In this document: piece after piece, positions 26,427 through 35,436 of the stretch
Layout of the letters: each line of letters begins with the position of its first letter
Numbering within the stretch: the stretch's first letter is position 1
DNA from: RHLJ01 sp040222455
GTDB lineage: Bacteria > Bacteroidota > Rhodothermia > Balneolales > Balneolaceae
Length of the DNA stretch: 64,000 nt
Direction of reading: 5' to 3'
Assembly: GCA_040222455.1 (NCBI GenBank)
Contig: JAVKDD010000027.1
Coordinates: 496,001-560,000 of the forward strand
Translations under genes and position numbers: made by a program
The notes under the pieces: model-generated
Told to the model about the DNA's origin: nothing
The model's input: only the letters and a program-made list of their open reading frames with translations
The model's database searches: none

Positions 26427-26803
26427 CTTGTATTTTCTAAGTTGTCTGTAAACTTCGTTGAATATGAGTGCTACAATATTTAGATAAAAACTAAATTTGA
26501 TAATTTTATTCAGAGCGGAAACGAGGAATTAGCATAATTATTTAGGTGAGTAGAATCTTAGGAAGTATCCTTTTACCATATTCCTTAGCTCTGCTGAGTA
26601 ATGTTTGACAAAAAGCTTCAGCTTAATTAACCCACCTAGCGCAAGCTTCCGTTTGTGCAATACACTAAAGTAGGAATAGTAAAAGCTAGACTCCTTAACT
26701 ATAGAAAGGTATTCATGTTAATTTCTCGTTTCATCATATTGAGTCTGGTCTTCAGATCCTGAAATAAATTCAGGATGACTTTTAGGAGTAATAGGTAGTC
26801 GAC
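26427..26803. other. 377-bp stretch without a gene
   Basis: No convincing frame. It carries a REP-like hairpin GCGCAAG-CTTCCG-TTTGTGC at 26639-26658 (with one G-T pair) and the first copy of a 57-bp repeat at 26725-26781, listed separately. The rest is AT-rich and unremarkable. Confidence 0.5.
26725..26781. repeat. 57-bp repeat, copy 1
   Basis: Aligns without gaps to 27339-27395 over 57 bp with 13 mismatches, about 77% identity. It contains the perfect stem ATCCTGAA-N5-TTCAGGAT. It lies 23 bp past the stop of the DUF2480 gene, in the same orientation as copy 2. Confidence 0.75.
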
Positions 26804-27313
26804 TTAAGCCTTCCATACGGGCACAAAACTACATGCTTCGCCGTACATAATCTTTTTTGCTGTTTCCATTAACTTATTGGTAGCCAATAAATAAATAGAA
26901 TCGGGAACATGAATATCTCCACATCCCTTTAACAGTACAAACTTGTCTTGATAGGCACTCCAGTCGAATGCTTCAACCCTTCTTCGATAAAGTTCATGTG
27001 TAACTTCTCTTGGTGATAAATGAAATACATCATTAGCGAATGGTTTTGCTTTAGAAGTAATTAACATCCATGCCCAGGGGGCGATTATAGCATCGGTAGA
27101 ACAGAAAACAGAAAGATAATTGTCTTGTAATTGCGACCAATCATAATTAGCTAAGTGCTCCCGAAAGTCAGCTTCTTTCAACAGTAAATCCATGTGCAGA
27201 AAGTCTTTAATATCTAACTCAGCGATTGGAGTAGTATCATAGAACAACTTAGCTAAGTCTATGGTGACTAGCTTTTGGTTTGCTTTTACTTTGTTAATGA
27301 TTGGTTCTCGCAT
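26804..27313 (-). CDS. DUF2480 family protein
   Basis: A 169-residue soluble protein matching DUF2480, a family mostly found in Bacteroidota-like bacteria. Typical parts are the opening EPIINKV, LDIKDFLHMDLLLKEADFRE, DWSQLQDNYLSVFCSTDAI, and the end segment AKKIMYGEACSFVPVWK. The function is unknown. It is encoded at the end of the SUF operon, 90 bp after the A-type carrier gene, so a link to Fe-S assembly or Fe-S protein maturation is plausible. Cysteines at FCSTDA, KGCGD and EACSF could be metal or thiol sites. It is flanked on both sides by the same 57-bp repeat. Confidence 0.85.
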   Translation of the reverse strand: MREPIINKVKANQKLVTIDLAKLFYDTTPIAELDIKDFLHMDLLLKEADFREHLANYDWSQLQDNYLSVFCSTDAIIAPWAWMLITSKAKPFANDVFHLSPREVTHELYRRRVEAFDWSAYQDKFVLLKGCGDIHVPDSIYLLATNKLMETAKKIMYGEACSFVPVWKA

Positions 27314-27327
27314 GTTTTTTATTGGAT

Positions 27328-27395
27328 GTCATGCTGAACTCGTTTCAGCATCTTGAGTCAAAGCTTAAGATCCCAAATCAAGTTCGGGATGACTT
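27328..27395. repeat. 57-bp repeat, copy 2, with adjoining hairpin
   Basis: The second copy (27339-27395) is preceded by a hairpin whose arms ATGCTGAA/TTCAGCAT span 27331-27351. Inside the copy ATCCC pairs with GGGAT across a loop, at the same place where copy 1 has its perfect stem. The element sits between the A-type Fe-S carrier stop and the DUF2480 start. Confidence 0.75.
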
Positions 27396-27402
27396 CAGGG
27401 TA

Positions 27403-27741
27403 TTAAATACTAAAACTTTCACCACACGAGCAGGTTCTACTCGCATTTGGATTATGAAAATGAAATCCTTGTCCTTCGAGTCCGTCAGTGAAATCAAGTT
27501 CAGTGCCAGCTAAATACAAGAAACTGCGCATATCTACGAGTACTTTAAGACCATTTAACTCGAAAACCTGATCTTGATCACCTGGTTTTTCATCTGTTGC
27601 GAAATCAAGATTATATGTCAAGCCAGAACAACCTCCACTCTCCACTCCAACTTTTAGGAATGAATCTTTAGAGATTCCTTTTTCAGATCGAATTTCATCA
27701 ATTCGTTTAAAGGCACGTTCGCTTATCGTGATTTCTCCCAT
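27403..27741 (-). CDS. A-type Fe-S cluster carrier (SufA/IscA/ErpA-like)
   Basis: A 112-residue A-type carrier with the three conserved cysteines: one in GGCSGLTY near residue 34 and the CSCG pair at the C-terminal end (SRTCSCGESF). It transfers [4Fe-4S] or [2Fe-2S] clusters from the SUF scaffold to apo-proteins. It begins 3 bp after the Nfu scaffold stop and is the penultimate gene in the SUF operon. Whether it is the SufA or ErpA functional equivalent cannot be decided. Confidence 0.93.
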   Translation of the reverse strand: MGEITISERAFKRIDEIRSEKGISKDSFLKVGVESGGCSGLTYNLDFATDEKPGDQDQVFELNGLKVLVDMRSFLYLAGTELDFTDGLEGQGFHFHNPNASRTCSCGESFSI

Positions 27742-27744
27742 TGT

Positions 27745-28296
27745 TTACACTGAAACTACTTGAATTTCTGGATCAATTCGTTTAACCATGCTTTCGATAG
27801 CATATAAAGTACCTGTAGATGCCGTTGGGCAAGTACCACAAGCACCTTGATAGTGAACTTTTAAGCGATTGCTTTCTAATCCCAATACTTTTAAACCACC
27901 ACCATCAGCTAACAAATATGGACGTACTTGTTCATCAAGCATTCGATTGATTTCCTGAAGTCTAGGATCATCAGATTCCATTGCTTCTTTACTAACATGA
28001 ACCTCTGAATCATCTTCTTCAAAAACTTGAGCTTCTGCTTCCCGAATTGGAGGTGCAAGCTTACGAAGTAATTCCGACCAAACAGCGGATCCGTCTTGAG
28101 TTACTGTAATATATTTGTCTACGTAATACACATTAATTACACTATCAATTGCAAAAAGTTCAGAAGCTAATGTATCGCCTTCTGCTTCCTGTGCATTTTC
28201 AAACGAACGAGTTGTCCCATTTGTAAGAGGTTCATCCAATACAAAACGCATTGCGTCTGGGTTTGGCGTACGTTCTATTTCTTTAATCTTAGCCAT
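27745..28296 (-). CDS. NifU-like Fe-S scaffold (Nfu)
   Basis: A 183-residue two-domain protein. Residues 1-90 have the Nfu N-terminal pattern TPNPDAMRFVLDEPL and YYVDKYITVTQ. Residues 105-183 have the NifU C-terminal domain with the cluster-binding CxxC in YQGACGTCPTAS and LRPYLLADGGGL before it. It likely holds a [4Fe-4S] cluster for delivery. A strong GGAG site precedes the ATG. It is within the SUF operon between sufS and the A-type carrier. Confidence 0.92.
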   Translation of the reverse strand: MAKIKEIERTPNPDAMRFVLDEPLTNGTTRSFENAQEAEGDTLASELFAIDSVINVYYVDKYITVTQDGSAVWSELLRKLAPPIREAEAQVFEEDDSEVHVSKEAMESDDPRLQEINRMLDEQVRPYLLADGGGLKVLGLESNRLKVHYQGACGTCPTASTGTLYAIESMVKRIDPEIQVVSV

Positions 28297-28308
28297 CTTT
28301 ATCTCCTT

Positions 28309-29553
28309 TTATACAAAAAATTCTTTTGTGTATTTAATACCATCAACTAACCGATCAATATCATCTTCATTATTATAGAATGAAATTGAAGCTCTTAAAG
28401 TGCCCGGTATTTCAAAATGATCCATTACGGGTTGTGCACAATGATGTCCTGTTCGTACCGCAATTCCTTCTTTATCTAAGATGGTGCCAGCATCGGTGGG
28501 ATGAATTCCATCTAGTAAGAATGAAATAACTGAAGCCTTATTTGAGGCTGTTCCAACGATTCTAAGCCCCTCAATTTTATTTAGTCTTGTAGAAGCATAT
28601 TTAACCAATTCAGCTTCTCGTGCCGCAATATTTTCCATTCCAATTGACGAAACAAAATCGATAGCAGTTCCTAAACCAATTCCCGCTGAAATGGGTGGAG
28701 TTCCTGCTTCAAACTTAAATGGCAGATCGTTCCAGGTCGTTTTTTCAAAGGTAACCTTGTCGATCATATCTCCACCACCCCGGTAAGGAGGCATTGCTTC
28801 AAGATGTTCTTTTTTACCGTATAGAATTCCGAAACCAGTTGGTCCGCATACTTTATGCGCTGAGAATGTATAAAAGTCTGCATCTAAAGCTCTAACATCT
28901 ACTTTTGAATGAGGTATAGCTTGTGCGCCATCAATTAAAACTGGAATTCCTTTAGAGTGAGAAGCATCAATAATTTCTTTAACCGGATTGATAGTTCCTA
29001 AAGCATTCGAAACATGGATAATTGCTACCATTTTAGTTCGTTCTGATAGTATTTCATAAAACTTCTCCATAATAAGTTCCCCATGTTCGTTCATCGGAAT
29101 AACTTTTAGTGTAGCTCCAGTTTGTTCTCCTATTAATTGCCATGGAACAATATTTGCATGATGCTCCATTTCAGTAACTAAAATTTCATCTCCTTCCTTG
29201 AAATTAGTTCGGCCAAAAGAATTTGCCACCAAGTTTATAGAATCCGTGGTTCCAGTCGTATAAATTATCTCTTCTAAATGCTCTGCGTTTATAAATGCTC
29301 TTACTTTCTCTCTTGTAGCCTCAAAAGCATCCGTCGCTTTCTGGCTCAAAGTATGAATTCCCCGATGTACATTCGCATGTTCGTTAGAGTGATAATCATT
29401 AATACGATTAATCACAGATACAGGCATTTGACTACTTGCACCACTATCTAGATATACCAATTTCTTCCCATTTATCTCTCGATTGAGGACAGGGAATTGA
29501 GAACGAATTTCTTCCCAATTGATGGTGGTTGGTATGTTAAGTGTATTATTCAT
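28309..29553 (-). CDS. sufS: Cysteine desulfurase SufS
   Basis: A 414-residue PLP enzyme of the class II cysteine desulfurase type, supplying sulfur for SUF cluster assembly. The PLP lysine is in FYTFSAHKVCGPTG, the substrate loop YLDSGASSQMP is near the N-terminus, the glycine-rich GTPPISAGIG follows, and the persulfide Cys is in VRTGHHCAQPVM near residue 365. A TTG one codon upstream of the ATG is less likely as start. It lies in the operon after sufD with a 79-bp gap. Confidence 0.95.
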   Translation of the reverse strand: MNNTLNIPTTINWEEIRSQFPVLNREINGKKLVYLDSGASSQMPVSVINRINDYHSNEHANVHRGIHTLSQKATDAFEATREKVRAFINAEHLEEIIYTTGTTDSINLVANSFGRTNFKEGDEILVTEMEHHANIVPWQLIGEQTGATLKVIPMNEHGELIMEKFYEILSERTKMVAIIHVSNALGTINPVKEIIDASHSKGIPVLIDGAQAIPHSKVDVRALDADFYTFSAHKVCGPTGFGILYGKKEHLEAMPPYRGGGDMIDKVTFEKTTWNDLPFKFEAGTPPISAGIGLGTAIDFVSSIGMENIAAREAELVKYASTRLNKIEGLRIVGTASNKASVISFLLDGIHPTDAGTILDKEGIAVRTGHHCAQPVMDHFEIPGTLRASISFYNNEDDIDRLVDGIKYTKEFFV

Positions 29554-29635
29554 CAAACTGAATATATTTTCGGAAAGTCTGCAATACTATTTTATTGTTC
29601 AGGTTCTACGATAACTCTAAGAGTAACTTTAAAAC

Positions 29636-30946
29636 TTATTTATCATCTCTATTTGTGTATTGAATAACTTCATTAAGAAGAAGTTTTTCAACAGATTTTA
29701 CTTCCATACTTTCTACACTTTCCAGAGCAAAAGCGTACACTAATAATTCCCGTGATTTTTGTTCGGTTAAGCCACGACTCTGGAGATAAAATACTTCTTC
29801 ATCCTGCAATTGGCCTATTGTTGCTCCATGAGAACACAATACATCGTCTGCAAAAATTTCTAACTGGGGTTTTGTATTTACTTTACCATCATCAGAAATT
29901 AGCAGATTTCTGTTTTCCTGAAACGAATCAATTTTCTGAGCATTTTTGGCTACAAAAATTTTACCATTAAAAATCGAATGTGCACTATCATTTACTACCA
30001 CTTTATGGAGTTGATGACTTTTACCATGTGCAAAACGATGATCCATAATCGAATGGGTATCAGCAATCTGTTCTCCATCAATTAAAACTAATCCATCAAC
30101 GGTAAAATCAACTTCCTCTGCATTTTGAATAACTCTTGGGTCATTTCTAAAGAGTTTTGCACCTAAACAAATAGTATAAGAATGGTATTCTGCATTCTTA
30201 TCCAACATTGCGATTGGGCGTGATACATGCGAAGCTTTTTTTGAATCCCGTTGAATTCTAGCATGATGTACATTTGATCCAGTAAACATTTTGAACTCAG
30301 TAACAGGTACATTCAAATACACATTATTTGCTAAGCCAATATGCTCTTCAATAATTGTAGACTTTGAGAACATTTCTCCAATATAAAGAAGTCTAGGAGT
30401 TGCATAAAAAGCTTCTTCAGCATCTGTAAATACATTCAGGATATGTATAGGAGCTTCAACTACAGTTTCTTCAGGAACATGTATAAAAGTACCGTCTGAG
30501 AAAGCAGCATCGTTGAAAGGAGCAAAAACATCATCTTTATAATTTGTGATAGTTCCTAAGAATGTCTTTACAGAATTATGATCAGCATGATTAGCAAGGT
30601 TTCCTACTGTAACCCCATTAGGAAGTTCAGAAATTGAAGACAAGTCTTCGTTATAAACACCATTTATAAATACCAATCGTGTGTTAAGTGCTTCAGGAAG
30701 GTAATGCTGTGAGATATCGCCAACAGCTTTAGGTTGTGCTTCCTCAATAGAGACGAATGTATTTTTTGTAATGGATTTTAAGTCAATAAATCTCCAATCT
30801 TCATCTTTTCGAGTAGGAAAAGCCGTTTCTTCAAGGGCAACTCTTCCTCGTTCATTTATCGCACGAATTGATATAGAAGTTCCCTTAGGTTCTATCCCTC
30901 CTCTGATGTACGATAATAAAGTTTCTTTTTGTAATACTTCACTCAT
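29636..30946 (-). CDS. sufD: SufD, SUF scaffold subunit
   Basis: A 436-residue SufB/SufD-family protein that joins SufB and SufC in the SufBC2D complex. The C-terminal right-handed beta-helix has the family blocks NVHHARIQRDSKKASH, GLVLIDGEQIADTHSIMDHR, SIFNGKIFV and CSHGATIGQLQDEEVFYLQSRGL. The N-terminal helical domain is divergent, as usual for SufD. Its ATG shares one base with the sufC stop (TAATG). SufD lacks SufB-type conserved cysteine-rich motifs, as expected. Confidence 0.94.
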   Translation of the reverse strand: MSEVLQKETLLSYIRGGIEPKGTSISIRAINERGRVALEETAFPTRKDEDWRFIDLKSITKNTFVSIEEAQPKAVGDISQHYLPEALNTRLVFINGVYNEDLSSISELPNGVTVGNLANHADHNSVKTFLGTITNYKDDVFAPFNDAAFSDGTFIHVPEETVVEAPIHILNVFTDAEEAFYATPRLLYIGEMFSKSTIIEEHIGLANNVYLNVPVTEFKMFTGSNVHHARIQRDSKKASHVSRPIAMLDKNAEYHSYTICLGAKLFRNDPRVIQNAEEVDFTVDGLVLIDGEQIADTHSIMDHRFAHGKSHQLHKVVVNDSAHSIFNGKIFVAKNAQKIDSFQENRNLLISDDGKVNTKPQLEIFADDVLCSHGATIGQLQDEEVFYLQSRGLTEQKSRELLVYAFALESVESMEVKSVEKLLLNEVIQYTNRDDK

Positions 30947-31716
30947 TACTGAGCTCCGTTTAATGAAAGTTCCTTTTGTAGCTCGTCATAGCCGTTTGCT
31001 TCCAGTTCTTCAGCAAGTTCAATTCCACCAGATTTGATGATCTTTCCATCCATCATAACGTGCACAAAATTTGGTTTTATATAATTAAGCAGTCTTTGAT
31101 AATGAGTTATCAAAACAATTGCATTTTCAGAATTTGCAATTTTATTTACTCCATCAGAAACAACTTTAAGAGCGTCAATATCTAATCCAGAGTCTGTTTC
31201 ATCTAAGAATGAAAGAACTGGATTAAGTACAGCCATTTGAAAGATTTCATTTTTCTTCTTCTCACCACCAGAAAAACCTGTATTTATTGAGCGACTTAGA
31301 AATTCATCTTTCATATCGATAACTTCCAACTTCGTAGCCAGATAGTCTTCAAACTCTAATGGGTCGAGCTCTTCTCTTTCGTTAGCTCTTGCAATAGTAT
31401 TATAAGCCTCCCTTAAAAGGGTTTTATTGGTGATTCCTGGAACTTCAACTGGATATTGAAATGCTAGGAATAATCCTAAGTGAGCACGTTCATCAGCATC
31501 CATTTCTGTGATGTCTTCTCCGTTAAAAAGAATTTCACCTTTTGTAACTTCATATTCGGGATGACCGGCAACCACTTTCGAAAGTGTACTTTTACCACTT
31601 CCGTTAGGTCCCATTATTGCATGGATTTCACCAGCATTAACGTTCAGGTTAACACCTTTTAAAATTTGAATGTCTTCGCCTTCAACTTGGGCGTGTAAGT
31701 TTTTAATTTCTAACAC
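30946..31716 (-). CDS. sufC: SufC ATPase
   Basis: A 256-residue ABC-type ATPase that powers SufBCD. Walker A is IMGPNGSGKSTLSKV near residue 36, the signature FSGGEKKKNE near 150, Walker B VLSFLDETDSGLD near 175, and the H-loop VLITHYQRLL. Everything is at the normal place and size. It is co-transcribed with sufB upstream (108 bp away, spanning a repeat) and sufD downstream (1-base overlap). Confidence 0.96.
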   Translation of the reverse strand: MLEIKNLHAQVEGEDIQILKGVNLNVNAGEIHAIMGPNGSGKSTLSKVVAGHPEYEVTKGEILFNGEDITEMDADERAHLGLFLAFQYPVEVPGITNKTLLREAYNTIARANEREELDPLEFEDYLATKLEVIDMKDEFLSRSINTGFSGGEKKKNEIFQMAVLNPVLSFLDETDSGLDIDALKVVSDGVNKIANSENAIVLITHYQRLLNYIKPNFVHVMMDGKIIKSGGIELAEELEANGYDELQKELSLNGAQ

Positions 31717-31751
31717 TATACTATTTTTCTTTTATTGTTTTTTAATTTCTT

Positions 31752-31815
31752 TTGCGAGAAGCGAATGCGACAAAGCAATCTAGTTTTTCAATCTGAGATA
31801 ACTTCACTTCGCATG
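31752..31815. repeat. Intergenic repeat family A, copy 1
   Basis: In the sufB-sufC gap. Core words are AAGCAATCT and, after a gap, GATAACTTCACTTCGC, bordered by TTGCG and CGCATG. Similar modules recur at about 44.4 and 46.2 kb. Its ends form a partial inverted repeat. Confidence 0.5.
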
Positions 31816-31824
31816 TAAATGGTT

Positions 31825-33282
31825 TTACCCAACACTTCCTTCTAATTTAACATCAAGAAGCTTATTGGCTTCAACTGCAAATTCGAGTGGCAATTCCTTT
31901 AATACATCTTTAACAAATCCATTGATGATCATTGAAATAGCATCTTGCTCACTTATTCCACGTTGCATGAGATAGAAAATTTGTTCTTCTCCAACTCTTG
32001 AAGTGGTAGCTTCATGTTCTACACTACTGGTTGGATTTTCTGAAGAAATATATGGGAAAGTATGCGCCCCACATTCTTGTCCAATTAACATTGAATCACA
32101 TACTGAGTAATTCTTTGAACCATGTGCCTTCTTACCGATTTTAACTTCACCGCGATAACTATTATTTGAACGGCCGGCAGAAATACCTTTTGAAATGATA
32201 GTACTTTTTGTATTTCGGCCAAGGTGTATCATTTTAGTTCCAGTATCAGCTTGTTGCCTTTTAGTAGTAACAGCAACTGAGTAAAATTCTCCAACCGAAT
32301 TATCACCTTGTAAAATTACAGATGGATATTTCAAAGTTACAGCAGAACCTGTTTCTAATTGAGTCCATGAAATTCTGGATCCGTTTCCTTTGCAAATACC
32401 TCGTTTAGTTACAAAATTGTAAATTCCACCTTTTCCATTTTCATCTCCAGAATACCAGTTTTGAATGGTAGAATACTTGATATCTGCGTTATCTAATGCT
32501 ACTAACTCTACAACAGCAGCATGAAGCTGATTTTCATCATACATAGGAGCGGTACAACCTTCTAGATAGCTTACACTAGCACCCTCTTCTGCAATAATAA
32601 GTGTTCTTTCAAATTGACCCGATTCCATATTATTAATACGGAAATAGGTAGAAAGCTCCATTGGACATTTTGTATTCTTTGGGATGTAACAAAATGAACC
32701 GTCAGAAAATACCGCTGAGTTCAACGCTGAGTAAAAATTATCTCGAACGGGCACTACAGATGCCATGTATTTTTTTACCAGTTCGGGATGTTCTTTTATT
32801 GCCTCCGACATTGAACAAAAAATTACACCCGCCTCAGCGAGCTTTTCTTTAAAAGAAGTGAAAATAGAAACGCTATCAAACACTGCATCTACAGCTACTC
32901 CTGACAACATTTTCTGTTCTTCTAGCGGAATACCAAGTTTTTCATAGGTTTCACGAATATTTGGATCAACATCATCCATGCTATCCAATTGTGGTTTTTT
33001 CTTAGGTGCAGAATAATAGAGAAGATTTTCGAAATCTGGCTTTGTATAGGTAGCATTAAACCAAGTTGGCTCTTCCATTTCTTTCCAAGCGTGATATGCT
33101 TTTACACGAAACTCAGTCATCCATTCTGGCTCTTCTTTTACTGCAGAAAGATGCCTAACTATTTCTTCGCTTATTCCTTTGGGAAAATCTTCATACTCAA
33201 CATCAGTGGAGAAGCCATACTTGTATTCTTCACCAATCATTGATTCTAAAGCTTTTACTTCGTCACTTAATTCTTCGCTCAT
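31825..33282 (-). CDS. sufB: SufB, Fe-S scaffold subunit
   Basis: A 485-residue SufB, core of the SufBC2D scaffold. Typical blocks: EYKYGFSTDVEYEDFPKG at the N-terminus, FNATYTKPDFENLLYYSAPK, NTKCPMELSTYFRIN, EGCTAPMYDENQLHAAVVELVA, KGRN-type repeats with VTKRGICKGNGSRISWTQLE, and the C-terminal YISSENPTSSVEHEATTSRVGE region with the expected QRGIS helix. First gene of the operon, preceded by a Bacteroidota-type promoter candidate. Length matches the family. Confidence 0.96.
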   Translation of the reverse strand: MSEELSDEVKALESMIGEEYKYGFSTDVEYEDFPKGISEEIVRHLSAVKEEPEWMTEFRVKAYHAWKEMEEPTWFNATYTKPDFENLLYYSAPKKKPQLDSMDDVDPNIRETYEKLGIPLEEQKMLSGVAVDAVFDSVSIFTSFKEKLAEAGVIFCSMSEAIKEHPELVKKYMASVVPVRDNFYSALNSAVFSDGSFCYIPKNTKCPMELSTYFRINNMESGQFERTLIIAEEGASVSYLEGCTAPMYDENQLHAAVVELVALDNADIKYSTIQNWYSGDENGKGGIYNFVTKRGICKGNGSRISWTQLETGSAVTLKYPSVILQGDNSVGEFYSVAVTTKRQQADTGTKMIHLGRNTKSTIISKGISAGRSNNSYRGEVKIGKKAHGSKNYSVCDSMLIGQECGAHTFPYISSENPTSSVEHEATTSRVGEEQIFYLMQRGISEQDAISMIINGFVKDVLKELPLEFAVEANKLLDVKLEGSVG

Positions 33283-33375
33283 TAAAATCTGTTTATTTGT
33301 GCGTTATTTACATCTTTGTAAACCGTCTTTAATACTACTTCGTTCAACGATTTACGAGCTTATTTAGATTCCGTC

Positions 33376-33407
33376 CAAATATACAAAATCCATTGTTCAG
33401 AACTAAA
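33376..33407 (-). promoter_or_regulatory. Bacteroidota-type promoter candidate for the SUF operon
   Basis: On the minus strand TTTA-N20-TATATTTG, close to the TTTG-N19-21-TAnnTTTG consensus, with -33 matching 3 of 4 and -7 complete. It is about 94 bp before the sufB ATG. This suggests a sigma-A promoter for sufB onwards; an IscR- or Fur-type operator is not seen. Confidence 0.5.
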
Positions 33408-33484
33408 TGTGAAGTGATTGAGAATGTCTATAATGTCTATTTCATTTTTAAACAAAACTATAAGAGAAATGATTTATACAAGAT

Positions 33485-34213
33485 TCAGACAATGAAATAT
33501 GAAATAGTGCCAAGGATAATTGTGAATAAAAAAAGCTCTATAAAAAATATAAATACGACGAGAAAACTGATGATTAATGAACCTGCTTTATCCTTTGGGT
33601 TTAAATAAAATCTGAAATACAGAATTAGAATAAATGCGTAGAGAACATAATTAAAGATAAGTGGTATTTTAAATAATGGAGTTAAAAAAGCTACAAAGAG
33701 TGTAGCGTGCCCTATTATGAAAGACGCAATAGTTACATGTTCTGCATAGTTTCGTTTCCTAAATAGTAGCGCACTAGGTGCAGCCAAAAAGAAAACTGAA
33801 ATTATCCAAAAAAACTTAAAATACTCTGAAATTATTTTACCAGCTTCAAAACCAATTTTAAATATAACAGTATTCTGAAGAGGATCAGAAGGCATTTTTG
33901 GAGCTCCGACTGGAAACACATTCTCCAGAATTAGATACATCGATATCGAAATAATTAAATAGGATATTGGATTAAAAATACCTTTCCGTTTCCCAGATAA
34001 GTAACCTTGAATAAAGGATTGAGGATTGAAAGTTAACCCTCTGATATTATATAGATATCCTTTATCCATATTCGTGAATGTTGAAAAAGCTTCAACCAAA
34101 ACTGCTTTAAATGTAATCTTTCTAAGATTTGATATTTCTCCGCAATTTGGGCAATACTTTTCAGTATGGTGGAAATTACATGAAATACAGATTTGTTTAG
34201 CTGGTTTATCCAT
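33485..34213 (-). CDS. DUF3667 family membrane protein with zinc ribbon
   Basis: A 242-residue protein. An N-terminal zinc-ribbon (CISC and CPNCG, residues 8-25) is followed by a short amphipathic part, a conserved FNPQSFIQGYLSGKRKGIFNPISYLIISI segment that marks the DUF3667 family, and four to five membrane helices (about 92-115, 130-150, 165-185, 190-210, 220-240). The function is unknown; some members are thought to sense or traffic in the inner membrane, without proof. It follows manA by 31 bp. Confidence 0.8.
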   Translation of the reverse strand: MDKPAKQICISCNFHHTEKYCPNCGEISNLRKITFKAVLVEAFSTFTNMDKGYLYNIRGLTFNPQSFIQGYLSGKRKGIFNPISYLIISISMYLILENVFPVGAPKMPSDPLQNTVIFKIGFEAGKIISEYFKFFWIISVFFLAAPSALLFRKRNYAEHVTIASFIIGHATLFVAFLTPLFKIPLIFNYVLYAFILILYFRFYLNPKDKAGSLIISFLVVFIFFIELFLFTIILGTISYFIV

Positions 34214-34244
34214 ATCGAAAGAAATTGCGAATAGCAGTTAAGTT

Positions 34245-35219
34245 TTAAGGGATACTAACTTCTAATAATTTACTTTTAGATGAAGGTATTATGGTTACTT
34301 CTGAAATGGAATTTGGAATTAATATTGAATCACCAAGTTGGTAAGATATTGATTCAGAACTAAATTGTATTGTACCCTCTCCTTTTAAGCACATAAGTAT
34401 AATGCACGAATCTATAATAGTGTAATTTCTAGTTACTTCCTCTTCAATCAAGAGTCGATTGGTTACGAAATACTGACTTTTGCCAACTTCTACTTCTTTT
34501 ACTGATTTATCATAGCTAGTTTTATACTCGTCATAAAAATTATAGTCAATTGCATCTACTGCTTCTTCAACATGAAGCTCTCTACCAACTCCATTTTTGT
34601 CCACTCGATCAAAGTCATAGATACGGTAGGTAATGTCTGATGTCTGCTGGATTTCTGCAATCAATAAACCTTTTCCAATGGTATGAACCCTACCAGCGGG
34701 TAAAAAGAATACGTCATCATTATATACTTCTTCTCGATTTAGGATATCCTGGAGGTTTCCAGATTCAAAAATATTAAGGTATTCTTTTTTGTTGGTTTGT
34801 TTATTAAAGCCTGAAATAAGCGTTGCACCCTCTTCAGCATCAACAACGTACCACATTTCAGTTTTGCCAAATGAATTATGGCGTTTCATGCCTAATTCAT
34901 CGTTTGGATGCACTTGAATACTTAGATCATCGTTGGCATCAATAAATTTGATAAGCAATGGAAATTTATTACCAAATTTTTGGTAGACTTTATCTCCAAT
35001 CAACTCACCTTTAAACTGATCAATTAAAGCTACTAAAGTTTCTCCAGCTAAGCTTCCTTCTGAAACAAGAGAAACATCTCCGTCAACTCCAGAAATCTCC
35101 CAACTTTCACCGCAGATTTTTGATTCTCCAATTGATTTATTGAGAATTGTTCCGAGCTTTTCACCACCCCAAATTTTATCCTTTAGAATTGGGGTAAATT
35201 TTAATGGGTATAAATTCAT
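34245..35219 (-). CDS. manA: Mannose-6-phosphate isomerase, class I
   Basis: A 324-residue class I phosphomannose isomerase, interconverting fructose-6-P and mannose-6-P for mannose-containing glycans. The cupin motifs include FTPILKDKIWGG at the start, the metal-binding QVHPNDE near residue 100, the EMWYVVDAEEGATLISG block and the LPAGRVHTIGKGLLIAEIQQTSD block with the second His/Glu set, then YRIYDFDRVD. The start at 35219 is preferred over the ATG at 35237 because the latter lies inside a palindromic repeat at 35233-35310. It probably forms a unit with the DUF3667 gene. Confidence 0.92.
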   Translation of the reverse strand: MNLYPLKFTPILKDKIWGGEKLGTILNKSIGESKICGESWEISGVDGDVSLVSEGSLAGETLVALIDQFKGELIGDKVYQKFGNKFPLLIKFIDANDDLSIQVHPNDELGMKRHNSFGKTEMWYVVDAEEGATLISGFNKQTNKKEYLNIFESGNLQDILNREEVYNDDVFFLPAGRVHTIGKGLLIAEIQQTSDITYRIYDFDRVDKNGVGRELHVEEAVDAIDYNFYDEYKTSYDKSVKEVEVGKSQYFVTNRLLIEEEVTRNYTIIDSCIILMCLKGEGTIQFSSESISYQLGDSILIPNSISEVTIIPSSKSKLLEVSIP

Positions 35220-35232
35220 TTCAACTTTTCTA

Positions 35233-35310
35233 GTCATCCTGATCCGTCAGCTCATGGAGAAAAATCTTGCCGACTACACGCTAAGATTCTTCGCTTTCGC
35301 TCAGAAGGAC
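35233..35310. repeat. Palindromic intergenic repeat (REP-like)
   Basis: The ends GTCATCCTGA (35233-35242) and TCAGAAGGAC (35301-35310) form an 8-of-10 inverted repeat, and the right half holds AAGATTCTTCGCTTTCGC. This layout is a familiar type of dispersed bacterial intergenic element. Its left end overlaps the alternative manA start. Only one clear copy is here. Confidence 0.55.
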
Positions 35311-35436
35311 GTTACTATTTTAAATTATAATTACATGATACTTGACATATCGAACGAATGTGAGATTTCTAAAAAAATAGTTTATGTCTCAAAACACTTT
35401 AGATTCTCCTAATGGTCAAAATGACAAATTCTTTTC

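Noticed and set aside
33393..33608. 71-codon plus-strand frame beside the sufB promoter
   Set aside because: Runs antisense into the DUF3667 gene and has no domain; composition like intergenic AT-rich sequence.
35140..35412. 90-codon plus-strand frame over the manA start
   Set aside because: Covers the palindromic repeat and the manA 5' end; no support as a protein.
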